Part shown: positions 26,171 through 38,298 of the stretch, in pieces
Layout of the letters: each line of letters starts with the position of its first letter
Numbering within the stretch: the stretch's first letter is position 1
Assembly: GCA_963719285.1 (NCBI GenBank)
Contig: CAVRBO010000001.1
Coordinates: forward strand, 310,001 to 374,000
Length of the DNA: 64,000 bases
Source of the DNA: C-114 sp963719285
GTDB taxonomy: Bacteria > Chloroflexota > Limnocylindria > Limnocylindrales > CSP1-4
Direction: 5' to 3'
Translations under genes and position numbers: made by a program
The notes under the pieces: generated by a model
Told to the model about the DNA's origin: nothing
What the model saw: the letters and a program-made list of their open reading frames with translations, nothing else
Database searches by the model: none

Positions 26171-26363
26171 GGGCCGGTACCGGTCTTCCGGGCCCATCTT
26201 TCCCCTCGGTTGGCACGGACCGCCCTGTCCGCACAGGACCCGCGTGCGTCAGCGGCGGCGGATTTGCTCGCCAACCATTGGAGGCACCCGATGGCATGGC
26301 GATCCGCACGCTGCCATTGGGCCCGGCGATCTCGTCCGCAGCGTCCGGCAGGCGACGGTGCGC

Positions 26364-26369
26364 TACGCT
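26364..26369 (+). promoter_or_regulatory. possible -10 box TACGCT of the cyclase-ATPase gene
   Basis: TACGCT lies 27 bases before ATG 26397. The short leader carries AAGGAAGAG as ribosome site, so this transcript is not leaderless. Confidence 0.45.
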
Positions 26370-26396
26370 CACTGACGTGCAAGGAAGAGAGCCTGC

Positions 26397-29300
26397 ATGA
26401 TCTGCGCCGCATGTGGGACGGAGAACAGGCCCGGGCGGCGGTTCTGCGCCGAATGCGGAGCGCGCCTGGCGGTCGGCTGCCCCTCGTGCGGCGCCGCTTT
26501 CGAGCCAGGCGAGAAATTCTGCGGCACCTGCGGCACCTCACTGACCGCCGAAGAGGCGACTACCGGCAGCGACCCGTCCAGCGCCCCCGCCCCGGCCACC
26601 GAGCGCCGGCTGGTGTCCGTGCTCTTCGCCGACCTGGTGGGCTTCACGCCGTTCGCGGAGCAGCGCGACGCGGAGGACGTCCGCACCACCCTGGACCGTT
26701 ACTTCGCGCTTGCGACGGACGTCATCGGCCGCTATGGCGGCACGGTGGAGAAGTTCATCGGCGATGCGGTCATGGCCGTCTGGGGCACGCCGACGGCCCA
26801 CGAGGACGACGCCGAGCGGGCGGTGCGCGCGGCGCTCGAACTGGTGGATGCTGTCCGGGTGCTCGCGGACAGCCTCCAGGCTCGCGCGGGCATCCTCACC
26901 GGCGAAGCGGCCGTGACCATCGGGGCCACCAACCAGGGCATGGTCGCGGGCGACCTGGTCAACACAGCCAGCCGCCTTCAATCGGCCGCGGAGCCGGGCA
27001 CGGTGCTTGTGGGTGAGGCGACCCAGCGGGCGGCGGCCAAGGCCATCGCCTTCGAGCCGGCCGGCGAGCAGGCCCTGAAGGGCAAGGCCAGCCCCGTGCC
27101 GGCCTGGCGAGCCCTGCGGGTCGTCGCCCAGGTCGGCGGCCGCAACCGCGCCGATGCGCTGGAGGCGCCCTTCGTGGGCCGCGACGACGAGCTGCGCCTG
27201 CTCAAGGATCTGTTCCACGCCACCGCCCGCGAGGGGCGGGCCCGCCTCGTCTCGGTCATCGGCCAGGCCGGCATCGGCAAGACCCGGCTGGCCTGGGAGT
27301 TCCTCAAGTACATCGATGGCCTGGTCGAACTCGTGTGGTGGCATGAGGGCCGCAGCCCGGCGTACGGCGAGGGCATCACGTTCTGGGCCCTGGGCGAGAT
27401 GGTCCGACGCCGGGCCGGCCTGCTGGAGACCGACGACGAGACCACGACCCGCGCCAAGATCGCGGCGACCATCACCGAGCACGTGCCCGACGCCGACGAG
27501 CAGCGCTGGATCGAGTCGGCCCTGCTGACGCTCCTGGGCATCGAGGCTGGCGGGGCCTCCGACCAACTGTTCGGCGCGTGGCGCACGTTCTTCGAGCGGC
27601 TCGCCGCCAAGGCGCCCGTGGTCATGGTCTTCGAGGACTACCACTACGCCGACCCGGGCTTGCTCGACTTCGTGGACCACCTGCTGGAGTGGAGTCGGAC
27701 CGTCCCCATCTACGTCGTTACGCTTTCGCGCCCCGAGCTCCTCGACAAGCGACCGGCATGGGGTGCGGGCAAACGCAACTTCGTCAACGTCAACCTGGAG
27801 CCGCTGCCCGAACCGGCCATGCGCGCCCTCCTCGCCGGCCTGGTCCCTGGCCTGCCGGAACGGGCGGTCCAGGCCATCGTGGCCCGCGCCGACGGCGTCC
27901 CGCTGTACGCGGTCGAGACGGTGCGCATGCTCCTGGCGGAGAACAGACTGGTCCTGGAGGGCAACGCCTACCAGCCGACCGGCGACCTCACGGGACTCGC
28001 CGTGCCCGAGACCCTCACGGCGCTCATCGGCTCGCGCCTCGACAGCCTCGCCCCGGCCGATCGCGCCCTCATCCAGGATGCCGCCGCATACGGGCAGAGC
28101 TTCACGCTCGCCGGCCTGGCCGCCGTGTCGGGCACGGAGGAGGTCGAGCTCGAGCCCTGCCTGACACGCCTTGTCCGGGCCGAGCTGCTGACGCTGACGG
28201 CCGATGCTCGCAGTCCCGAGCGGGGCCAGTACGCCTTCGTCCAGGCCCTCATCCGCGAGGTGGCCTACAACACGCTGAGCAAGCCCGCCCGCAAGACCAG
28301 GCACCTGGCAGCGGCCCGCTACCTGGAGTCGCTGGGCTCGGACGAGCTAGCGGGCGCGCTGGCCGGGCATTACCTGACGGCCTTCGCCAGCGCTTCCCCT
28401 GGCGCGGAAGCGGGGGCCCTCGAGGGGCAGGCGCGGATCGCCCTGAGCGCCGCGGCCGAGCGGGCGGCCGCCCTCGGCGCCCACGAACAGGCCGCCGCGT
28501 TCCTCGACCAGGCCATGGCCGTGGCGCACGATGAGGGGGAGCGGGCCGAACTGCTGGAGCGGATCGGCGAGCATTCTGGGGACGCCGGCCGACCGGACCG
28601 GGCGGAGCAGGCGCTGCGGCAAGCGCTCGCGATGCGCCTGGGTGCGGGTGACCGATCCGCCGCCGCCCGCGTCAGCGCGGCGCTGGCGGGCGTCCTGCTG
28701 GATGTCCACGTGAGCGACGAACTAGTCGAGGAGGTCGAGGGCTTGGCGGCGGAGTTCGCCGACATGCCTTCCGATCCGGGCGTCGTCGCCCTCAACGGTC
28801 AACTGGCCCGCGCGCTCTTCCTGATGCGAGGTGAAATCGAGAGCCTGGTGGTCGCGGATCGCGTCCTCGAGTCGGCGGAGCGCCTGGACCTCGCGGCCGT
28901 GATCGCCGACACCCTGATCACCAAAGGGTCGGCCCTGGCCTCTGTCGGTCGGGTCTACGAGGGCATGGGCGTCCTCGATGCCGGCGTGCGGCTGGCCGAC
29001 CAGCGCGGGTTGTTCGCGACCGCGTTGCGCGGGCGCATCAACGTGAACTACTTCGCGAGTTCGCGAGAGCCGGTGGTCGCCATGAAGGTCATTCGGGAAG
29101 CCCTGCGCGACGCTCGCCGGCTCGGGCAGCGCGGGAAGATCCCGAACCTCGTCACCAACCTCGCCGGGACCGCGGCGTTCACCGGCGAGTCTGACCTGGC
29201 CCTGGCCGAGATCGACGCCGAGCTGGCCATGGACCCCGATCCGGCGGGCCGGGCCTGGCTCGTCGGTGCCGCAGTCCTCCATCACTGCATGCGCGGCGAT

Positions 29301-29894
29301 CCGGTCGACGCGATAATGGCGGAGCTGGAGGACGACCTGCACCGGGTGAAGGACCCGCAGTTCGTCGCGTTCGTCGGCATCGTCCGGGGCATGTGGGCTT
29401 TCGCAGCCGCCGACTATGGCCAGGCTCGCGCCGAAGTGCTCGGTGCCGTGCGCGTCGACAAGTCACGCGCCGCCGTGGCGCTCGCGTGGGCCGGCCGGTA
29501 TGCCCTCTTTGCCGCTGACCTGCGGGCGGCCAGCGAGGATCGCGACGCGCTGGCGGCGGTGGGCCGGCGGGGGGCCGCCGCCGACGCCCGCCTGCGGGAG
29601 ATCGACGCCGGCATCGCGGCGCTCGAGGGCCGCGATGCGATCGCCATCGATCTCTACGCACAGACCATCGCGGCTTGGAACGAGCTCGGGATGCCCTTCG
29701 ACGGGGCGATCACGGGCGTGGAGATGGCCACCCTGCTCGACCCGACCGAACCCCGCGTACGGGCGGCCGGTGTGGCTGCTGGAGAGACGCTGGCCCGGCT
29801 CGGGGCGACGCCGTTCCTGGCCCGCCTTGACGCAGCTCTGACGCGCACCGAGGTCCGGTTGGTGGCCACCCCAGCCGGTGTGCCGACCCGCTGA
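26397..29894 (+). CDS. zinc-ribbon / class III nucleotidyl cyclase / ATPase / TPR regulator
   Basis: A large 1165-residue signalling protein. Residues 1-50 hold two zinc ribbons (Cys 3, 6, 17, 20 and 28, 31, 42, 45). Residues about 70-230 are a class III adenylate/guanylate cyclase domain with both metal aspartates (Asp79 in VLFADLVGFT, Asp123 in EKFIGDAVMAVWG) and the transition-state residues in VNTASRLQ. A STAND-like ATPase follows (Walker A GQAGIGKT at about 289-296, then VVMVFEDYHYADPGLLDF). The last 500 residues are TPR-like helices. Both metal aspartates are kept, so it may be active, but ATP versus GTP is not settled. A paralogue without zinc ribbons lies at 59292-62691. Confidence 0.88.
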   Translation: MICAACGTENRPGRRFCAECGARLAVGCPSCGAAFEPGEKFCGTCGTSLTAEEATTGSDPSSAPAPATERRLVSVLFADLVGFTPFAEQRDAEDVRTTLDRYFALATDVIGRYGGTVEKFIGDAVMAVWGTPTAHEDDAERAVRAALELVDAVRVLADSLQARAGILTGEAAVTIGATNQGMVAGDLVNTASRLQSAAEPGTVLVGEATQRAAAKAIAFEPAGEQALKGKASPVPAWRALRVVAQVGGRNRADALEAPFVGRDDELRLLKDLFHATAREGRARLVSVIGQAGIGKTRLAWEFLKYIDGLVELVWWHEGRSPAYGEGITFWALGEMVRRRAGLLETDDETTTRAKIAATITEHVPDADEQRWIESALLTLLGIEAGGASDQLFGAWRTFFERLAAKAPVVMVFEDYHYADPGLLDFVDHLLEWSRTVPIYVVTLSRPELLDKRPAWGAGKRNFVNVNLEPLPEPAMRALLAGLVPGLPERAVQAIVARADGVPLYAVETVRMLLAENRLVLEGNAYQPTGDLTGLAVPETLTALIGSRLDSLAPADRALIQDAAAYGQSFTLAGLAAVSGTEEVELEPCLTRLVRAELLTLTADARSPERGQYAFVQALIREVAYNTLSKPARKTRHLAAARYLESLGSDELAGALAGHYLTAFASASPGAEAGALEGQARIALSAAAERAAALGAHEQAAAFLDQAMAVAHDEGERAELLERIGEHSGDAGRPDRAEQALRQALAMRLGAGDRSAAARVSAALAGVLLDVHVSDELVEEVEGLAAEFADMPSDPGVVALNGQLARALFLMRGEIESLVVADRVLESAERLDLAAVIADTLITKGSALASVGRVYEGMGVLDAGVRLADQRGLFATALRGRINVNYFASSREPVVAMKVIREALRDARRLGQRGKIPNLVTNLAGTAAFTGESDLALAEIDAELAMDPDPAGRAWLVGAAVLHHCMRGDPVDAIMAELEDDLHRVKDPQFVAFVGIVRGMWAFAAADYGQARAEVLGAVRVDKSRAAVALAWAGRYALFAADLRAASEDRDALAAVGRRGAAADARLREIDAGIAALEGRDAIAIDLYAQTIAAWNELGMPFDGAITGVEMATLLDPTEPRVRAAGVAAGETLARLGATPFLARLDAALTRTEVRLVATPAGVPTR

Positions 29895-29911
29895 TCACGC
29901 GGGGGCACCGG

Positions 29912-29942
29912 TCTCAAGATGTCGTTCTTTACCTGAGACCAC
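29912..29942. other. 7-bp inverted repeat GGTCTCA / TGAGACC
   Basis: GGTCTCA at 29912-29918 pairs perfectly with TGAGACC at 29936-29942 around a 17-base loop, starting 18 bases after the cyclase stop. It could be a transcription terminator, although no T-rich tail follows the stem. Confidence 0.45.
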
Positions 29943-30080
29943 GACCTCGGCTCGCGAGCGAATGTCCGCCGCCTGGCCCTTCTTGGCCTGGCCGGAAACA
30001 CTCATGTGCTGTTCGATAGTCATGTGCTCGGGAGACCTCGGTTGCCGCTCCGGATCACCCTCGGTAAGCTTGGCATCGGC

Positions 30081-30155
30081 GGCGGAGTAGCTCAGTGGTA
30101 GAGCAGGGGACTCATAAGCCCTTGGTCGGTGGTTCAAATCCGCCCTCCGCTACCA
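30081..30155 (+). tRNA. tRNA-Met (anticodon CAT), CCA encoded
   Basis: A 75-base cloverleaf. Acceptor GGCGGAG pairs with CTCCGCT (first pair G-U), the D stem is GCTC/GAGC, the anticodon loop is CTCATAA with CAT at 30112-30114, the T arm is GGTGG/CCGCC with loop TTCAAAT, and it ends ACCA. The anticodon stem has one A-G mismatch next to the loop. A first pair other than a full mismatch and the D-arm shape favour elongator Met over initiator, but tRNA-Ile2 (modified CAT) cannot be excluded by eye. Confidence 0.93.
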
Positions 30156-30219
30156 ACCCCTTGGTCCTCCCGCCCGATCCGAGGACGCGCCAGCGTGCGG
30201 CATCCAGCGAGGAGATCCG

Positions 30220-31887
<1,668 letters not shown>

Positions 31888-32003
31888 CCGGCCGCCGCGA
31901 GGGCGCTCGGGAACGACCGGCCGATCCACCTTCGTCCCCGACGCGTATGCAACGTCAGGGGTGGGCGGGGCGTCGTCCAAGGGGTCGCGCCGACCCGCAG
32001 CGC

Positions 32004-32009
32004 TATACT
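32004..32009 (+). promoter_or_regulatory. -10 box TATACT of ftsH
   Basis: TATACT lies about 57 bases before the TTG start of ftsH, leaving room for a leader with GGAGG at 32052-32056. Confidence 0.55.
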
Positions 32010-32065
32010 CGACCACGAGCGCCCCGCCCGATCGGCGGGTCTCGCGCATCCGGAGGCTCCGTTCC

Positions 32066-34003
<1,938 letters not shown>

Positions 34004-34030
34004 TCCTCGACGCACCCAAGACAGCTATCC

Positions 34031-34055
34031 GACGGCGGGCCACAGGCCCGCCGTC
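34031..34055. terminator. hairpin after ftsH, perfect 11-bp stem
   Basis: GACGGCGGGCC and GGCCCGCCGTC pair perfectly around the loop ACA. It stands between ftsH and the M20 gene. There is no T-run after it, so it may be an intrinsic terminator without a U-tract or an mRNA-stabilising hairpin. Confidence 0.6.
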
Positions 34056-34071
34056 GACCGTTGGAGGGACC

Positions 34072-35460
34072 ATGACCGCCACGCCCGCGATGGACCTGGA
34101 CGCGCTCCTCGGCTCGACCCGGGAGCGCCGGCTGGCGGAGTACCTCGAGCTGCTGCGCATCCCGAGCATCTCGGGACTCCCGGACCATGCCGCGGACTGC
34201 CGCCGGGCGGCGGAGTGGCTGGCCGACCACATGCGCGCGGCCGGCCTCGAACACGTCGAGGTCGCCGAGACCGGCGGCCACCCGATCGTCTACGCCGACT
34301 GGCTCCACGCGGAGGGCACCCCCACCGCGGTCGCCTATGCCCATTACGACGTCCAGCCGGTCGATCCGCTCGACGAGTGGCGACGCCCACCGTTCGAACC
34401 CGTCGTGGACGGCGACAAGGTCTTCGCCCGGGGCGCGAGCGACGACAAGAGCAGCTGCGCGATCCTGATCCAGGCGGCCGAGGCCGTCCTTGCGACGCGT
34501 GGCCGCCTGCCGATCAACCTGCGCTTCGTGTTCGAGGGCGAGGAGGAGTCCACCTCGGCCCATCTCGAGCCGTGGCTCGCGGCGAACACCCAGCGCCTGG
34601 GTGGCGATGTCGCCCTCATCTGCGACAGCGGCTTCTTCGCCGGCAACCTGCCGGCCATCACGATCGGCTTGCGCGGGATCATGTATGCCCAGATCGACGT
34701 CACCGGGCCGTTCCAGGACGTCCACTCCGGCGTGTACGGCGGGATCGTCGAGAACCCGGTCAACGCGCTGGCCCGGATCGTCGCGGCGCTCAAGGACGCC
34801 GACGGCACGATCGCCATCCCCGGCTTCTACGACGATGTCGTGCCGCTCGACGCGGCCGCCCGGGCGGCCTTCGCCGCGCTGCCGTACGACGAGGCGGCCG
34901 CCCGCGCCGGGCTCGGTGTGGCCACGTTCGTCGGCGAGCCCGGCTACACGACGCTCGAGCGCAAGGCCGGCCGACCCACGCTCGACGTGAACGGCATCTG
35001 GGGCGGCTTCCAGGGCGACGGGACGAAGACGATCATCCCGGGTCGCGCCCACGCCAAGGTCAGCTGCCGGCTCGTGGCCGCCCAGGACCCGGACCGGATC
35101 TTCGAGCAGTTCCGCGACCACGTGCTCAAGGTCGCGCCTCCGGGTGTCACGGTCGAGGTCACGGATCTCGGGAGCGGCCGGCCGACCCTCACCTCGGCCG
35201 AGCTCCCGGCCGCGCAGGCGCTGGCCCGGGCCCTGGAGGCCGAGTTCGGCCGGCCGCCGCTGTACGTCTACGAAGGCGGTTCCATCCCGTTCGTGGCGAC
35301 GTTCGAGGAGCTCCTCCACCTCCCGGTCGTGGTCATGGGCTTCACCCCGCCGGACGGCAACTTCCACGCCCCGAACGAGTGGATGGACATGGCCAACTTC
35401 GAGTCGGGTGTCCGGACCATGGCGCGCTACTGGGACGAGCTGGCCGCGCTCGACGCCTGA
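34072..35460 (+). CDS. M20-family dipeptidase (CNDP/DUG1-like)
   Basis: Metallopeptidase of 462 residues. Motifs: AYAHYDVQPVDPLDEWRRPP (first metal ligand His), the bridging Asp in FARGASDDKSS, catalytic glutamates in FEGEEESTSAHL, and CDSGFF. A dimerisation insert sits in the middle (about residues 205-360) and a late His lies in GNFHAPNEW. This pattern is that of cytosolic non-specific dipeptidases and related M20 enzymes that cut dipeptides after removing the N-terminal residue. The start is ATG 34072 with GGAGGG 4 bases before it. Confidence 0.88.
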   Translation: MTATPAMDLDALLGSTRERRLAEYLELLRIPSISGLPDHAADCRRAAEWLADHMRAAGLEHVEVAETGGHPIVYADWLHAEGTPTAVAYAHYDVQPVDPLDEWRRPPFEPVVDGDKVFARGASDDKSSCAILIQAAEAVLATRGRLPINLRFVFEGEEESTSAHLEPWLAANTQRLGGDVALICDSGFFAGNLPAITIGLRGIMYAQIDVTGPFQDVHSGVYGGIVENPVNALARIVAALKDADGTIAIPGFYDDVVPLDAAARAAFAALPYDEAAARAGLGVATFVGEPGYTTLERKAGRPTLDVNGIWGGFQGDGTKTIIPGRAHAKVSCRLVAAQDPDRIFEQFRDHVLKVAPPGVTVEVTDLGSGRPTLTSAELPAAQALARALEAEFGRPPLYVYEGGSIPFVATFEELLHLPVVVMGFTPPDGNFHAPNEWMDMANFESGVRTMARYWDELAALDA

Positions 35461-35558
35461 TCGCAGTCGTCCGAAAGTCGCAGGTACGGCAGGTACGAAC
35501 GGTTAGTCGCGCGCCATGGTGCGACGAGGCACCATTCGGGTGGGTCCTGAGCCGGTGC

Positions 35559-35564
35559 TACGAT
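35559..35564 (+). promoter_or_regulatory. -10 box TACGAT of the DnaB-like ATPase gene
   Basis: TACGAT is followed after 33 bases by GTG 35598 with GGAGGG at 35582-35587 between them. Upstream, 35506-35525 can fold into a 7-bp hairpin after the M20 stop. Confidence 0.5.
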
Positions 35565-35597
35565 GCCGGCACGTAACCGACCGGAGGGATCGCCCGC

Positions 35598-36680
35598 GTG
35601 AGCATCGACCAGGCTGAAGAGACAGCGACACCGAAGGGCGCCTGGCGCCTCGACACCGCGAACGGGAGCATGGCGCCCCGGTCGGCGCTCGACGTCCTCG
35701 TCGACCTCAACGACCACGTCACCTCCGGCAACATCGGCGAGTACCAGCCGGTCCCGCTCGGCTTCACGCCCCTCGACAAGACGATCGGCACGGGATTGCG
35801 AGCCGGCGAGCTGATGCTCATCGGCGGCGCCCAGGGCACCGGCAAGACCACGATGGCCCTCCAGATGGCCCGCAACGTGGCCTCGGGCGGTCAGGCCAAC
35901 GTCCTGTACATCTGCTACGAGCACGAGGAGCAGTACCTCCTCAACCGGCTCATCGCGATGGAGTCGGCGCTCGCGCACCTGCCCCACAAGACCGGCGCGA
36001 TCAAGATCCAGGACGTCCGCAAGGAGATCCTCGGGAGCTGGATGGCCGACGGTTCGGGCGCTCCGCAGCTCGCCAACAACCCGCGCCTGCGGCCGTCCCT
36101 CGACCGGATCGCGCGTTACGGCCAGAACCTGTTCCTCATGCGCGGCACCCAGACCGTGAGCACGGTCGACAACGTCCGGAACCTCATCCGCCAGCACAAG
36201 GTGCTCTCGGGTGACCGGCGCCTGTTCGTCGTCGTCGACTACCTCCAGAAGGTCCCGGTCATCCCCGAGCCCCAGACCGAGTCGGAGAAGGTGACGTTCG
36301 TCGTCAACGGCCTCAAGGACATCGCGCTGTCCGAGGAAGTGCCGATGATCGCGATCGTGGCGGCCGACAAGGAAGGCCTCAAGGCGGCCCGCCTGCGTAA
36401 CCACCACCTGCGCGGCAGCTCGGCCATCAACTACGAGGCCGACATCATCCTGATCCTCAACGAGAAGTACAACATCGTCGCGAAGGTCAACATCGAGTTC
36501 AATCCGTACCAGGCACAGCGGTTCCGCGACTGGGTCGTGATCTCGGTCGAGAAGAACCGCGGCGGCCAGGACAACGTCGACCTCGAGTACGAGAAGCACT
36601 TCGAGTTCTCCTGCTTCGACCCGAACGGTCGAACCGTCCAGGAGAAGCTCATCGAGGAGCGGCTCTACAACGACGCGTAG
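35598..36680 (+). CDS. DnaB/RecA-like ATPase (helicase C-terminal domain only)
   Basis: A 360-residue protein resembling the C-terminal motor of replicative helicase DnaB without its N-terminal domain. Walker A IGGAQGTGKTTMALQMARN is at about residues 75-93, and the CYEHEEQYLLNRLI motif matches the DnaB 'E' region. Walker B FVVVDYLQKVP is at about 210, and further on come RGSSAINYEADIILIL and a C-terminal Lys/Arg pair in VEKNRGG (finger-like). It is too short for a full replicative helicase and may be a paralogue with a regulatory or repair role. The start is GTG 35598 after GGAGGG. Confidence 0.78.
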   Translation: MSIDQAEETATPKGAWRLDTANGSMAPRSALDVLVDLNDHVTSGNIGEYQPVPLGFTPLDKTIGTGLRAGELMLIGGAQGTGKTTMALQMARNVASGGQANVLYICYEHEEQYLLNRLIAMESALAHLPHKTGAIKIQDVRKEILGSWMADGSGAPQLANNPRLRPSLDRIARYGQNLFLMRGTQTVSTVDNVRNLIRQHKVLSGDRRLFVVVDYLQKVPVIPEPQTESEKVTFVVNGLKDIALSEEVPMIAIVAADKEGLKAARLRNHHLRGSSAINYEADIILILNEKYNIVAKVNIEFNPYQAQRFRDWVVISVEKNRGGQDNVDLEYEKHFEFSCFDPNGRTVQEKLIEERLYNDA

Positions 36681-36710
36681 GTCGCGGCGGCGCCTCGGGC
36701 GCCATGACGC

Positions 36711-36716
36711 TACGCT
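36711..36716 (+). promoter_or_regulatory. -10 box TACGCT of ppa
   Basis: TACGCT ends six bases before GTG 36723, so the ppa message probably begins at the start codon. Confidence 0.55.
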
Positions 36717-36722
36717 GCGCGG

Positions 36723-37256
36723 GTGAGTCCGTCCGCGCGCATGCCGTTCCCGGATGTCGTCGAGGTCGTCGTCGAGATCCCGCGCGGTAGCCGCAACAAG
36801 TACGAGTACGACGAGAAGGCCGGCGTCTTCCGGCTCGATCGCGTCCTGAGCTCCGCGGTCTACTACAACTTCGACTACGGCTTCGTCGAGGGGACGCGGG
36901 CAGGCGACGGCGACCACACGGACGCGCTCCTGCTCATCGACGAGCCCACCTTCACCGGTTGCCGCGTCTGGGCTCGACCGATCGGTGGGCTCGAGATGCG
37001 CGACGACATGGGCTACGACTTCAAAGTCCTGTGCGTGGCGGTCGGCGATCCGCATCAGGCCCACGTCGAGCGACTCGAGCAGGTCCGGCCCCACCGGCTG
37101 ATCGAGATCCAGCACTTCTTCGACACGTACAAGCTGCTCGAGGCCAAGGAGACCGAGGTCCTCGGCTGGCGCGAGGCGGATGAGGCGCGCCGCGTCCTGC
37201 TGGCGGATCGCGCGACGTTCGTCGCGGAGCACCCAGCGCCGACCGAGCCGCATTGA
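36723..37256 (+). CDS. ppa: inorganic pyrophosphatase
   Basis: Soluble family I pyrophosphatase, 177 residues, hydrolysing PPi to two phosphates. The signature EIPRGSRNKYEYDEKAG and RLDRVL are intact, as is the active-site tyrosine region YYNFDYGFVEGT. The metal-binding loop, usually DGDPLD, reads GDGDHTDALLL: the aspartates are kept but Pro-Leu is changed. The later motif is MRDDMGYDFKVLCV. It starts at GTG 36723 directly behind a -10 box. The next gene starts within its stop codon (TTGA overlap at 37253-37256). Confidence 0.93.
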   Translation: MSPSARMPFPDVVEVVVEIPRGSRNKYEYDEKAGVFRLDRVLSSAVYYNFDYGFVEGTRAGDGDHTDALLLIDEPTFTGCRVWARPIGGLEMRDDMGYDFKVLCVAVGDPHQAHVERLEQVRPHRLIEIQHFFDTYKLLEAKETEVLGWREADEARRVLLADRATFVAEHPAPTEPH

Positions 37257-37897
37257 CCGGCGGTCCGGACGGCTGGCGGCAGCGGCTCGCCGAACCGGGC
37301 CAGCGGCTGTTCGTGGCGGTGCCCGTACCGGCCGAGACCGTCCGGGCCGTGTCCGCCCTCGTCGAAGGCGTCCGCGCCCTGGACGGCGCCGCGGTGGTGG
37401 GCCCGATCGGGCGCGGCTCCAACGACGTCCGCTGGGTGCGCCTCGACGGCCTCCACGTCACGCTCCGGTTCCTCGGACCCACGCTCGAGGACAGGGTCGA
37501 CGCGGTCGGCGCCGCCGTCCGGACGGTCGCCGCGACCAGCGCGCCGTTCGACGTGCGCCTCGCCGGCGGCGGCGCGTTCCCGAGCCCGGAACGACCACGC
37601 GCGCTCTGGCTCGGGGTGACCGAGGGGGCCGACGAGCTGGCCGGGCTTGCGGCCCGGCTGGACGAGGAGCTCGTCGGCGCGGGCTGGTCCCACGAGGAGC
37701 GACCCTTCCGCGCCCACCTCACCCTCGCCCGCTCGGACGGCGTCCGGGCCGGCCCTCGGCTCGCGCGCCGGTTGATGGCGGCGGCGGAAGACTTCGGTGC
37801 GACCTGGCGAGCCGGCGCGATCGTGCTGTTCGAGAGCCAGACCGGCGGCGGCCCGGCACGCTATGTGCCCCTCGTCGAGGCGCCGCTGACCGGATGA
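37253..37897 (+). CDS. thpR: 2H phosphoesterase, RNA 2',3'-cyclic phosphodiesterase (LigT/ThpR family)
   Basis: A 214-residue member of the 2H phosphoesterase superfamily. Both catalytic His-x-Thr/Ser motifs are seen: LHVTLRFLG (His at about residue 68) and FRAHLTLAR (about 155). The N-terminal RLFVAVPVPAE is also typical. It hydrolyses 2',3'-cyclic phosphate ends of RNA and was first described as a 2'-5' RNA ligase. The start is TTG 37253 overlapping the ppa stop, so it is translated by coupling. Confidence 0.88.
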   Translation: MTGGPDGWRQRLAEPGQRLFVAVPVPAETVRAVSALVEGVRALDGAAVVGPIGRGSNDVRWVRLDGLHVTLRFLGPTLEDRVDAVGAAVRTVAATSAPFDVRLAGGGAFPSPERPRALWLGVTEGADELAGLAARLDEELVGAGWSHEERPFRAHLTLARSDGVRAGPRLARRLMAAAEDFGATWRAGAIVLFESQTGGGPARYVPLVEAPLTG

Positions 37898-37969
37898 TCG
37901 CCTAGCCGAGTGTGGGGCGTCCGCGCACCACTGGGTCGCGCTCAGGGGACGTCTTCGGCAGATCGCGGA

Positions 37970-37975
37970 TACGAT
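37970..37975 (+). promoter_or_regulatory. -10 box TACGAT of the zinc-ribbon gene
   Basis: TACGAT ends seven bases before ATG 37983. The earlier ATG at 37974 lies inside the hexamer and is unlikely to be used. Confidence 0.55.
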
Positions 37976-37982
37976 GGGGCGG

Positions 37983-38258
37983 ATGCCACATCTCGCCTGC
38001 TGGTCGTGTGGACGCCAGATCTACACGGTCGTGCCCCTCCAATCGCTCTTCGCCGAGGAGCGCCGCTGCCCGCGTTGCGGTGCCAACCTCAACCTGGAAC
38101 GACGCGAACGGGAACGCCGCGAGGTCATCCGCCGGGGCGGCGAGGTCGCCGGAGCCCCGCCGGAGGGGCAGGAGCGTCGCGGGGACGATCGGCGCAAGGT
38201 CCGCCGGCGCAAGAACACAGACACGTCGAACCGGACCGGGGGCTGGTCCGCCCGCTAG
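37983..38258 (+). CDS. small zinc-ribbon protein
   Basis: A 91-residue protein. A CxxC pair at the N-terminus (LACWSCGRQIY) and a second (RRCPRCGANL) about 22 residues later form one zinc ribbon. The rest is a strongly basic/acidic helical tail (RRERERREVIRRG) ending in Arg/Lys clusters, suggesting nucleic-acid binding. No named family. Start ATG 37983 is chosen from the -10 box position. Confidence 0.65.
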   Translation: MPHLACWSCGRQIYTVVPLQSLFAEERRCPRCGANLNLERRERERREVIRRGGEVAGAPPEGQERRGDDRRKVRRRKNTDTSNRTGGWSAR

Positions 38259-38298
38259 TCCGGAGACGGATCGCCGACCGCGCCACCAGAGCGTCGCG

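Noticed and set aside
29895..30137. 80-codon minus-strand open frame between the cyclase gene and the HerA-like gene
   Set aside because: It runs antisense through the tRNA-Met gene and has no ribosome site or recognisable domain.
34031..34055. Riboswitch upstream of the M20 dipeptidase
   Set aside because: The region is a single simple 11-bp hairpin with a 3-base loop and no further conserved-looking structure; a terminator or stabilising hairpin for ftsH explains it.
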